NCBI RefSeq assembly: GCF_007860125.1
Contig: NZ_SJPW01000004.1
Coordinates: 30,272 to 94,271 of the forward strand
Length of the DNA stretch: 64,000 nt
Reading direction: 5' to 3'
Source of the DNA: Rubripirellula tenax
GTDB lineage: Bacteria > Planctomycetota > Planctomycetia > Pirellulales > Pirellulaceae
Numbering within the stretch: the first letter of the stretch is position 1; every line of letters starts with the position of its first letter. Position numbers and translations under genes: made by a program. The notes under the pieces were generated by a model that was not told where the DNA came from, did not search any database, and saw only the letters and a list, made by a program, of their open reading frames with translations. This document shows, piece after piece, positions 46,996 through 55,283 of the stretch.

Positions 46996-47651
46996 GCCAG
47001 CTCTCCCGTCACATCGAGCTGGCAAGTATCTTTGAATTTCGCGATCGCGCGGACCCACAGCATGCGCGCAGACCCCGCTTTGATCTGCATGCGGTCAGCG
47101 ATTTCGTCGAACGACAAACCTTGAAGATTTCGATAGATGATTACGTCGCGGTAGCTGTCTTTCAGTTTCGCGAGCTGACTAGAAAGCTCGTCCGCTAATT
47201 CGTGTTGCGACATGACTTCGCTAGGCGTTGCGGCTTTGTCGGCAACAATGTGCGAAAGTCGAGCCATGCTGTCGTCAATGTTCCTGGCCATCGTATCCAA
47301 CGCGACTTCGCGACGAATGTCTCGCTTCTTTGCGTAGACATTCTTTTCGATCGCGTGGCTTAAACAGTTGCTAAGAATTTGGCGCAACCATGCGACCCAC
47401 TCGCCTTCGCTACCACCGCGGAACTGATGGAAGTCGCGGTGCGCTGCTAACAACGTTTCCTGAACCAGATCCGACGTGCTCATCCGACGTCGCAACCTGC
47501 CGTCGATCTGCGTCGCCGCCAACACGGACAAATAGCTTTGATAGAGCTGCAACAGATCGCCGAGCGACTGGACGTTCCCGTGGCGTACTTCGGCGATCAT
47601 CGTCAACACGTTGGTATCGGCGACGAAGGGTTCGGTCGATTCGATGGGCAT
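46992..47651 (-). CDS. ECF sigma factor, planctomycete-specific subfamily
   Basis: About 219 residues from the ATG at 47651. The frame is open upstream to 47807 but that extension is not protein-like. Region 2 is seen as LLQLYQSYLSVLA, TSDLVQETLLAAHRDFHQFRG and EWVAWLRQILSNCLSHAIEKN; region 4 as DSYRDVIIYRNLQGLSFDEIADRMQIKAGSARMLWVRAIAKF. The pattern resembles the Planctomycetaceae-only sigma-70 subfamily (TIGR02984 type). It is coupled (ATGA) to a TPR-kinase gene. The 276-bp gap to the divergent peroxidase gene must contain promoters for both directions. Confidence 0.9.
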   Translation of the reverse strand: MPIESTEPFVADTNVLTMIAEVRHGNVQSLGDLLQLYQSYLSVLAATQIDGRLRRRMSTSDLVQETLLAAHRDFHQFRGGSEGEWVAWLRQILSNCLSHAIEKNVYAKKRDIRREVALDTMARNIDDSMARLSHIVADKAATPSEVMSQHELADELSSQLAKLKDSYRDVIIYRNLQGLSFDEIADRMQIKAGSARMLWVRAIAKFKDTCQLDVTGELA

Positions 47652-47927
47652 GGGACGCTCGCTAGATAAAGAGAAGAGTTTCGTTCGCCTGGGGACACCT
47701 CGGGACGCTGCGGTACCATGAAGTAAAGCGACATTTCCCGACCCAAGGGGACAAACTTCGTGAAAAATAAATCCGCGAAACTCGCCCTCCCTAGCCCCTA
47801 AGGGCAAATTCTAGCCCGAAGCGTGACATTTTGCGATGAATCCCGCACCTATGAGGTAGGCCGCCGAGACTTTCGGGTTGGGGACGGCTTTCCTTGTCTG
47901 CTTCTCAAAAAACGAATAGGTGGCGTC

Positions 47928-50363
47928 ATGGCGACTTTCTGGAATCGTTGGATCGGCCGTCCGAACTCATCTCGATCGACTGGTCGCAAGCGAAAAAATC
48001 TGCGCCGCCGGATGAGGCCCGAGAATCTGGAATCGCGGCAACTGCTTGCTGCGAACCTCTTTCACAACGAGCTGATGCCAGAAGATGTCAACGAAGACGG
48101 AATCGTATCGGCGTTGGACGCTTTGACGATCATCAATGAAATGAGCCGTCAGACCGCCGAGGGACGAACGGCCGGCGCCGGTGATGCCCAGACGGGCGGC
48201 AATCAGCCTGGAAGCGGACGCATGACCGACGTCAACAATGACGGCCGTCACACCGCGCTGGACGCATTGATGGTGATCAATCGCATCAGCCGCGATCGCG
48301 GTCGCGTCGATCCGCCGACCAATCCGACTGATCCGCAGTCACCAACCGATGATGTTCCGACGGACGATACGCCAACCGACGAAACGTTGACAGAAACGGA
48401 AGTTCGTTCCATCGATGGAACAGGAAACAACATCGACAATCCGGAACTCGGATCCACCGACACCGAACTGTTGCGAGTGGCCGAGAACGATTACGCCGAC
48501 GGAATCTCGCTACCGGCAGGCGAAGATCGTCCGAGTGCTCGAGAAATCAGCAATACGCTTTCCGCAGCGGACCCCAATGGGACGACAAGTGAACGGAACC
48601 TGACGTCGTTCGTTTTTGCTTGGGGTCAATTCTTGGACCACGATATCGATTTGTCGCTGGAGCCTTCCAGCGAAGAAGACGCAATTTCGTTCGACATCGA
48701 CGTTCCGACCGGCGATGCGTTGTTCGACCCGTTTTCGACGGGCGAAGAAACGATTCATTTGACGCGTTCGGCGGTCGCCGACGGTAGCGGCACATCGACG
48801 GACAATCCGGCTGAACAAGTGAACTCGATTTCGGCTTGGATCGACGGATCACAGGTCTATGGGAGCGACCAAGAAACGTCAGACTCGCTTCGTGAATTCG
48901 TGGGCGGTCGCTTGTTGATTACCGAGGACGGGTTGCTGCCAACGGACGAGAACGGCGGAGTCTTGGCCGGTGACATTCGCGCAGCCGAGAACGTCGTGCT
49001 GACCTCCATGCATGCCCTGTTCGTTCGCGAACACAATCGTTTGGCCGATGAAATCGAAGCCGCAAATCCAGACCTCACCGACGAAGAGATCTTCCAAGAG
49101 GCTCGCGCAACCGTCATCGCTGAACTGCAGTCGATCACGATCAACGAATACTTGCCCGCACTCTTGGGCGAAGGTGCGTTGTCAGATTACGAGGGTTACG
49201 ATTCATCGGTTGATCCGTCGATCGCAAACGAGTTCTCCACCGCTGCGTTCCGATTCGGTCACACCACGTTGAACGATGAATTCCGCTTCGTCGGCAACAA
49301 TGGCGAGGACCTTGCCGAACCGATCGCACTTGCCGACGCGTTCTTCCAGCCCGAACTTTTAGAAGCGACCGGCATTGATTCGCTGCTGAAGTACGCCTCG
49401 TCGACGCTGTCGCAGGAGATCGATCTCGAAGTTGTCGACGGCCTGAGGAATTTCTTGTTCGGGCCTCCCGGAGCGGGCGGATTGGACTTGGTGTCGCTAA
49501 ACATCCAACGCGGGCGTGACCACGGACTGGCCGACTACAACGCTACGCGTGAAGCCTATGGACTCACACCCGTCGAATCGTTTGACCAAATCTCGAGTGA
49601 TCCCGCCATCCAGGCGAATTTGGAGTCGCTATATGGTGACGTCAACAACATCGACTTGTGGATCGGACTGCTTGCCGAAGATCACACCGACAACGGATCA
49701 CTGGGCGAGACGGCAACCGCCATCATCGCTGATCAATTCGAGCGACTGCGTGATGGCGACCGTTTCTGGTACGAGAACGTGTTCACCGAAAGTGAAGTTC
49801 GCGACATCGAAAGCACTTCACTTGCCGACATCATCGAGCGCAATACGAACGTCGACTCGCTGCAAGAGAACGTATTCTTCTTCTCGCCGAGGGTCACCGG
49901 TTCGGTCGCCTCGGACGGCTCGACAACTCAATCACGAAGTGGCGAACAAATCTCAAGTGCCCGTAACGATCTTGGAACCATCGACGAAGTCGATTTGGAA
50001 CTCCTTGCGATCGATCAAGCTCGCAACGTGCCCGGAAACACGGTCGATGTTGCCGGTCGCGGTGATCGTTCGCCCGGCCCCGCCGACAATCAGGTTGGGC
50101 CGATTCGCCAGCCCGTGGATCAGATTCGAGCGATCGAAGGCGTGACGGTCGAGTTACTGGATTTGGACGGAAACGTCGTCGACACAGCCATCACCGATGC
50201 CAGGGGGAGCTATGCCTTTGACAGTTTCGATCAGTCGGGTGCCTACACGATTCGCATCGCTGAAACCGAAGGAATGACAACGGTTGGATCCGATACATTC
50301 GACGTGGCGATTGCCACTGGCAGCGAGCGGATCAGCGGTTTGAACTTCCGAGTGGTCGTTTGA
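47928..50363 (+). CDS. Surface heme peroxidase with LEPR-XLL and dockerin-like repeats
   Basis: About 811 residues from the ATG at 47928. The first 50 residues are basic and contain the LEPR-XLL motif (LESRQLLAAN). Dockerin/EF-hand repeats follow (DVNEDGIVSALDALTIINEM and DVNNDGRHTALDALMVINRI, about 58-140). Then comes an animal-type heme peroxidase domain (about 205-670): WGQFLDHDIDLSL with the distal His, SAFRFGHT-like FSTAAFRFGHTTLNDEF for the heme-ligand His, and LNIQRGRDHGLADYN. The C-terminal 80 residues are a beta-sandwich of the SdrD/CarboxypepD-reg type (VELLDLDGNVVDTAITDARGSYAF). It is probably exported and oxidises substrates with H2O2. The copper oxidase elsewhere in the window makes H2O2, a possible partner. 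Confidence 0.9.
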   Translation: MATFWNRWIGRPNSSRSTGRKRKNLRRRMRPENLESRQLLAANLFHNELMPEDVNEDGIVSALDALTIINEMSRQTAEGRTAGAGDAQTGGNQPGSGRMTDVNNDGRHTALDALMVINRISRDRGRVDPPTNPTDPQSPTDDVPTDDTPTDETLTETEVRSIDGTGNNIDNPELGSTDTELLRVAENDYADGISLPAGEDRPSAREISNTLSAADPNGTTSERNLTSFVFAWGQFLDHDIDLSLEPSSEEDAISFDIDVPTGDALFDPFSTGEETIHLTRSAVADGSGTSTDNPAEQVNSISAWIDGSQVYGSDQETSDSLREFVGGRLLITEDGLLPTDENGGVLAGDIRAAENVVLTSMHALFVREHNRLADEIEAANPDLTDEEIFQEARATVIAELQSITINEYLPALLGEGALSDYEGYDSSVDPSIANEFSTAAFRFGHTTLNDEFRFVGNNGEDLAEPIALADAFFQPELLEATGIDSLLKYASSTLSQEIDLEVVDGLRNFLFGPPGAGGLDLVSLNIQRGRDHGLADYNATREAYGLTPVESFDQISSDPAIQANLESLYGDVNNIDLWIGLLAEDHTDNGSLGETATAIIADQFERLRDGDRFWYENVFTESEVRDIESTSLADIIERNTNVDSLQENVFFFSPRVTGSVASDGSTTQSRSGEQISSARNDLGTIDEVDLELLAIDQARNVPGNTVDVAGRGDRSPGPADNQVGPIRQPVDQIRAIEGVTVELLDLDGNVVDTAITDARGSYAFDSFDQSGAYTIRIAETEGMTTVGSDTFDVAIATGSERISGLNFRVVV

Positions 50364-50370
50364 TCGATCG

Positions 50371-52569
50371 CTATGGGCTGATCAGCCTTGTTGCTTCTGC
50401 GTGCAACACTCGCAATTCGACGGCGTCAAACCAGGGCCCCGGTGGCCTTGGTTCATTGCCACGATCAGTGACGGGCGGTTTCTCAATCGTCGACTGGGAT
50501 CTTTCCAGCGCCGACTCGGCTTCACTCTGGTTGCCGAGTCGGTGGTATGCGATGGCAAGTAACGGATCGACAAGCCCATCGGATGGCCACCTGCCATGCT
50601 CAGAAGCTTGGATCAACCGATCAATCGCACGCTGATCATTGCCGGCACGCACATGACAAAAACCGGTAATGAAATGACACACTTCCCATGGCATGTTGGG
50701 GCGATTGGAGTGATCACGGTGTGGCATGGGCGGCGGACGAAACGAACGTGAATCCTGTTCCGCCAGCCAAGTTTCGGCCAATTCGGCGAGCTCTTTCCAA
50801 GAGATCAAAAACTCGTATTCACCCGATGCCGCGCACTCACGCAACAGTTCCCAGTTCGGCTCATCGAGCGGCAATGCCAGCCGTCGATCGAGATCGCCGC
50901 AAATCGCCAGATACTCAGGCACATGATTCGTCAGCAAAAACAGTGATGCCGTGCCCCACCACGAAGGCGTTTCTGTCGGCGCGCCCAGCGAAAGTGCTTC
51001 GGCATAGTCGTCCGCCGCTTCGTCCCATGACTGCAGCCCCGTAAAGAACTGTGCTCTGGCGACCCAGGGTTGGTAGTAGCTGGGAAGCTGCGTCAACGCC
51101 ATGTCATAGTCTTGCCTTGCCGAATCGATGCGGCCAGCGTTGACGTGAGTTTGGGCGCTGGCAACCAGAGAATTCGCACGCGTGATATTCGCCGCGAACT
51201 GTTCGATCTTCAGCTTGGCATCGGTGGCCTCGCTGAGTGCTTGTTCTTTTTGATCACGTTCCAAGATCGCAACATTCATCTGCCAAAGGCTAACTGCCGT
51301 TGCCGAAAGAAGCGTTACCGCGATCAGGGAAAACGTCGCGATCACTGTGCGATGCCGGCGAGCGAATTTTGAAAACTGGTACGCCCAAGTCGGCGGTCTT
51401 GCGACGATCGGCTGTTGGGACAAATAGCGTTTGATGTCGTCACCCATCGCAGCCGCCGATTCGTACCGACGCACTCGATCTTTCTCGAGCGCCTTCATCA
51501 CGATCCAATCCAAGTCGCCCTTGAGCATCGACGATAATCTCGCCGGTTCGATGCGGCGTGCCGCCGATACCGTTGTCATTTCGTCGCCCAACGTGGTCAA
51601 CCGTCGACTCGGACGAGGCGGTTGTTCTTCTCGGATGATTTGCCGAAGCTCGTCCAGTCCGACGGAGTCCAACCGTTCGCGGTCAAACGGTGTCGCGCCG
51701 ACCAGCAACTCGTACATCAACACGCCAAGCGAGAAGATGTCGCTGCGAGTGTCGACGTCCAGACCGCTCATCTCGGCCTGCTCGGGACTCATGTACAACG
51801 GCGTTCCGATCATCGAAAAGAAACGCGTATAGATTGTCTTGTCCGTAAGCGTTTGCCCGATCGCTTTGGCGACGCCGAAGTCGATCACCTTGGCAACGGG
51901 TTTCGCATCGTGCAACGTCACCATTACGTTGGACGGCTTGATGTCGCGATGAATGACGCCCTTTTGGTGAGCGTGGTGAACGGCCGCGCAAACATCGGCC
52001 AACAAATTCAGCCGGTCGCGAACGTCCAGTTGGTGATTGTCACAGAATTCGGTAATCGGAAAACCGCGAACCAATTCCATCACAAAATAAGGACGGTGGT
52101 CGTCGGTCACTCCCGCGTCAAACACCTGGGCGATGTTCGGATGATTCATCATCGCAACGGCTTGCCGTTCGGCTTCGAAGCGTGCGATCACTTCCTTCGA
52201 TCCTGCGCCCGGCTTGACGATCTTTAACGCCACTTTCCGTTTGACGGGATGCTCTTGTTGGGCGACGAACACCAACCCGAAACCACCCTCGCCGACTTGT
52301 TCCATTAAACGATAAGGACCGATTCGCATCCCAATGTGCTGGATCGGCGGCAGGGCCGGCGCCGGCTGGGTGGAAACGATCCCTTGACCACCACCAATCG
52401 GTCGGTCGAGCAGATTCGCCGGACGGTCATGGGCGTCAAGCAACGCCTCGACCGAGGCGCGCAGTGCAACGTCGTCCCCACATGCGGAGTTCAAATAGGC
52501 AACGCGATCGTCAAGAGATTCCTCGTCGATCGCTTGCAAGAAAATCGCTCGTTCTGTTGCGTTCGTCAT
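50371..52569 (-). CDS. Ser/Thr protein kinase
   Basis: A 732-residue kinase. The N-terminus (about 1-70) is the helical region typical of planctomycete kinases that follow TIGR02999-type sigma factors (DDRVAYLNSACGDDVALRASVEALLDAHD). The kinase domain (about 78-360) has GEGGFGLVFVAQ, ALKIVKPG lysine, HRDIKPSNVMV, DFGVAKAIG and SPEQAEM. A membrane segment (about 408-430) and a C-terminal TPR-like region follow. It ends 7 bp from the peroxidase gene, tail to tail. Its usual sigma partner is not adjacent; the orphan ECF gene at 54.7 kb is the candidate. Confidence 0.92.
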   Translation of the reverse strand: MTNATERAIFLQAIDEESLDDRVAYLNSACGDDVALRASVEALLDAHDRPANLLDRPIGGGQGIVSTQPAPALPPIQHIGMRIGPYRLMEQVGEGGFGLVFVAQQEHPVKRKVALKIVKPGAGSKEVIARFEAERQAVAMMNHPNIAQVFDAGVTDDHRPYFVMELVRGFPITEFCDNHQLDVRDRLNLLADVCAAVHHAHQKGVIHRDIKPSNVMVTLHDAKPVAKVIDFGVAKAIGQTLTDKTIYTRFFSMIGTPLYMSPEQAEMSGLDVDTRSDIFSLGVLMYELLVGATPFDRERLDSVGLDELRQIIREEQPPRPSRRLTTLGDEMTTVSAARRIEPARLSSMLKGDLDWIVMKALEKDRVRRYESAAAMGDDIKRYLSQQPIVARPPTWAYQFSKFARRHRTVIATFSLIAVTLLSATAVSLWQMNVAILERDQKEQALSEATDAKLKIEQFAANITRANSLVASAQTHVNAGRIDSARQDYDMALTQLPSYYQPWVARAQFFTGLQSWDEAADDYAEALSLGAPTETPSWWGTASLFLLTNHVPEYLAICGDLDRRLALPLDEPNWELLRECAASGEYEFLISWKELAELAETWLAEQDSRSFRPPPMPHRDHSNRPNMPWEVCHFITGFCHVRAGNDQRAIDRLIQASEHGRWPSDGLVDPLLAIAYHRLGNQSEAESALERSQSTIEKPPVTDRGNEPRPPGPWFDAVELRVLHAEATRLISP

Positions 52570-52613
52570 CTCGCTTCAGTGTAGTTCGCACGAAATCAAA
52601 TTTCAGTTCGCGA

Positions 52614-53849
52614 TCACTGTGGTCGCTGGTTGCGAGGCGTGCCCTGACTCGGACGTCCACCGCGCTCACCGCCGGGACCGGGACCGCTTTGGCCACCAGG
52701 CCCACGGCCACCACCGGGCGGCCCGAAACCGTGAGGCTCGTCGAGCTTCCTGCGTTGTTCGTCGGTAAGGATTTTGGCGAGTTCTTCGTCAACGTCCTTC
52801 TGTAACGCCGCGAGTTCATCTTTCTGATCGTCAGTCATCCGAAGGGAGTCTTGGACAAAGTCGGGAAGCAATTGGCCGGGTCGCGGCGGTCCGCCACGCT
52901 GACTTTGCCCGCCCCAGCCACCTGCCATTTGGCCACCACCGCCTGGCCCACCGCCCCCCGGTCCGTGGCGAAAATCGTCGGAGGGTGTTCCTCGATACAT
53001 TCGTGGAACGACCGGCCAGTTTTCGGTCATGAAGTAAGCGTACGTCCCATCGGGATACTCGGGCGTGATGGTGAAGCGACCGTTGCACGGGTCCAGATCG
53101 CCGGCGCCTTCGACATACTCATAGTCACGTACGAATGTTCCATCGTACTTTCCGTCGGGTGCATTCCCACCAGGTCGATCGCCAGTTTTCAATTGGTAGC
53201 TGGACGTTAATTTTTGAATTGGCGATGCCGCGTTCTTGGGATCGCTGTAACCGTAAACGGCGTACATCGGAAACCCGTCCGCAGCCCATCCCACCAGCGG
53301 CGAGTGCGCGCCGGCTTCGACGTTCACCGAATCGATCAACCCCGTCGGCAATCCGTGATAGTGATATTTTCCGGTCGGCTGCACGTGTGCGTGCGAGACG
53401 TCGATTCCCAAATCGATCGCACCCGATAGCGGTTCGTATTGCCATCCCGGTTCACCGGCATAGAACTCGCCCGCACCGGGATCAAACGGAATGCCATTGA
53501 TTGCGACGCCAAATTCACCGTGCATCGGCGTTGCTTCCGCCGCGACTTTGGGATTGGCGGGAACACGGTACTGGTGTGATTGTGCGGTAATCGGGTTGGG
53601 ATTGCCTGAGTTTGGGAAGGCACCCGTCTTGTGATTGGGGATTCCGTTGGAAGTGATCACGCGATCGTCACCGACAATCTCGATCTTCACTTCGTTTGCA
53701 ATGGCCGGTGTTTCGGTTGCCGGACGGATCTGCAGCACGCCCTTTTTCGTGATGCTGTGCATGCGGGGCGGCGGCTGTGCGATCACGACCGTGATCGCGC
53801 CAATCGCGATGGCGGTTACCGAGAGAATAAGAAACTGCTTCTTCATCAT
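52614..53849 (-). CDS. YHYH-domain protein with LTxxQ-like C-terminus
   Basis: A 411-residue exported protein (N-terminal hydrophobic helix, residues 8-25). The YHYH domain covers about 60-270 and contains KYHYHGLPTG and HSPLVGWAADGFPMYAVYGY. After a Gly-rich stretch comes RPGQLLPDFVQDSLRMTDDQKDELAALQKDVDEELAKILTDEQRRKLDE, a pair of LTxxQ-like helices as in Spy/CpxP/periplasmic metal-sensing proteins; the last 40 residues are Gly/Pro-rich. YHYH proteins are found near copper/redox genes but their function is unknown. The adjacent EF-hand protein has almost the same tail. Confidence 0.85.
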   Translation of the reverse strand: MMKKQFLILSVTAIAIGAITVVIAQPPPRMHSITKKGVLQIRPATETPAIANEVKIEIVGDDRVITSNGIPNHKTGAFPNSGNPNPITAQSHQYRVPANPKVAAEATPMHGEFGVAINGIPFDPGAGEFYAGEPGWQYEPLSGAIDLGIDVSHAHVQPTGKYHYHGLPTGLIDSVNVEAGAHSPLVGWAADGFPMYAVYGYSDPKNAASPIQKLTSSYQLKTGDRPGGNAPDGKYDGTFVRDYEYVEGAGDLDPCNGRFTITPEYPDGTYAYFMTENWPVVPRMYRGTPSDDFRHGPGGGGPGGGGQMAGGWGGQSQRGGPPRPGQLLPDFVQDSLRMTDDQKDELAALQKDVDEELAKILTDEQRRKLDEPHGFGPPGGGRGPGGQSGPGPGGERGGRPSQGTPRNQRPQ

Positions 53850-53932
53850 TTGTCCTAGTTTGGATCATCCGCACGCTTGGCAAGTGGGAAACTTGCCAAG
53901 CGATCCATCAGCATGGGGAGACAGCAGTTGTA

Positions 53933-54520
53933 CTACTGAGGTCGTTGAGGACGGCCGTTTTCTTGGTCTTGTCCGCCTTGACCGGGTGGTCCGTGCATGG
54001 GCGGATTTTGCAACTGCTGCTGTTGTTCATCCGTCAAAAGCGCGGCGAGTCGCTTGTCGACGTCGGCTTGCAGAGCAGCCAACTGTTTTGTTTGCTTCTC
54101 ATTCAAATTTAGCGTCTGGATCATGAAATCGGGCAGCACTTGACCAGGGCGTGGAGGCGCACCGGCATGCTGACCACCGTGCTGACCACCGTGCTCGCCA
54201 CCATGTTGGCGCCCCATTTGTTCGCCGTCTTGAGGCGGTGGACCGCCGGGGCGTTGCTGGTTGCCACCACGTTGGAACCCACCACGCTGATTTCCGGCTT
54301 CCGACTCCATCGCCGATTGCAGTTCGGCTTTGGTCAGACTGCCGTCCCGGTTCGCGTCAGCCTGATCGAATAGCTGACTCATCATTTCCAACGGAGAACC
54401 GCCTCGTCCGCCAGGCCCGCCCTGTCCCGGAGGTCCACCGCGGCCAGGTGGTTGTGCGGTTGCCACGCACGGCAACACGGCAAGTGTAAAGAGCGCAAGA
54501 CATTGGCGAGCATGGTTCAT
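53933..54520 (-). CDS. EF-hand protein with LTxxQ-like C-terminus
   Basis: A 195-residue exported protein with a signal peptide (residues 1-22, ATAQ). One clear EF hand (FDQADANRDGSLTKAEL, about 52-68) would bind calcium. Then come Gly/Pro/His-rich linkers with HGG/QHGGQH repeats that could bind metals. The C-terminal part (RPGQVLPDFMIQTLNLNEKQTKQLAALQADVDKRLAALLTDEQ) is very similar to the YHYH protein 83 bp downstream on the same strand. The two genes are likely co-transcribed from a promoter in the 180-bp gap before the sigma-factor gene. Role unknown; a metal-binding envelope protein is plausible. Confidence 0.85.
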   Translation of the reverse strand: MNHARQCLALFTLAVLPCVATAQPPGRGGPPGQGGPGGRGGSPLEMMSQLFDQADANRDGSLTKAELQSAMESEAGNQRGGFQRGGNQQRPGGPPPQDGEQMGRQHGGEHGGQHGGQHAGAPPRPGQVLPDFMIQTLNLNEKQTKQLAALQADVDKRLAALLTDEQQQQLQNPPMHGPPGQGGQDQENGRPQRPQ

Positions 54521-54701
54521 AGCAAGTGATCCGGTCGAGGAGTGGATGAGTTTGTTCTACCCAACCAATGCGTCGTGCGCGTGCTCCTGGGGACAAAATT
54601 TGTTTCGAGGTATTTTTTCGCAGTGAACTACACGGGTCAAAGTCAACGAAATCGACACCTCGGCACTTGACGAAAACCCACAGGGTGTTGAAATCTAAGG
54701 C

Positions 54702-55262
54702 ATGAACCGCGATGTCACTCGAATCCTTTCCGCAATCCAGAGCGGCGACCGAAATGCGGCAAGCGAATTGCTGCCACTGGTCTACGAAGAACTTCGGCGT
54801 CTTGCCCAAAGCAAGATGCACCACGAAAAATCGGGGCATACCCTTCAACCGACGGCGCTGGTGCACGAAGCGTTCTTGCGGTTGGTCGGTGGCGAAGACC
54901 AAAGTGAATGGGACGGACGCGGACACTTTTTTGCGGCCGCTGCGGAAGCCATGCGGCGGATACTGATCGACAACGCGCGCCGACGAGGGCGCCAAAAACA
55001 TGGCGGTGATTTCGTTCGACGGGAACTTAGCGAAGTCAATGCGTTTGTCGACACCGACAACGTCGATGAACTGCTGGCGCTCGACGACGCACTGACCAAG
55101 CTGGCCGCCGAGGACGCCGAACTCGCCAAGATGGTCGAACTGCGTTACTTCACAGGCTTGACGACCGAAGAGACCGCCAAAGTACTCGGCGTGTCCTCGC
55201 GGACGGTCAAACGCAATTGGGCGTACGCGAGGGCTTGGCTGCAACGAGAAATGTCGCTCTAA
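54702..55262 (+). CDS. ECF sigma factor (TIGR02999-like), no kinase downstream
   Basis: A 186-residue protein. Stretches LPLVYEELRRLAQSKMHHEKSGHTLQPTALVHEAFLRLVG and GHFFAAAAEAMRRILIDNARRR are the TIGR02999/ECF-type region 2; region 4 is LRYFTGLTTEETAKVLGVSSRTVKRNWAYARAWLQ. Such genes are normally followed by a Ser/Thr kinase gene. Here the next gene is a sulfatase on the opposite strand (21 bp away). The only fitting kinase lies 2.1 kb away on the minus strand (50371-52569). Divergent from the EF-hand gene, which it could control. Confidence 0.93.
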   Translation: MNRDVTRILSAIQSGDRNAASELLPLVYEELRRLAQSKMHHEKSGHTLQPTALVHEAFLRLVGGEDQSEWDGRGHFFAAAAEAMRRILIDNARRRGRQKHGGDFVRRELSEVNAFVDTDNVDELLALDDALTKLAAEDAELAKMVELRYFTGLTTEETAKVLGVSSRTVKRNWAYARAWLQREMSL

Positions 55263-55283
55263 AATCTTGCGCCGCGAATCGAA

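Noticed and set aside
54357..55244. A 295-codon antisense frame covering the TIGR02999-type sigma gene
   Set aside because: It is the shadow of the real sigma gene and the EF-hand gene end, which have clear motifs on their own strands.
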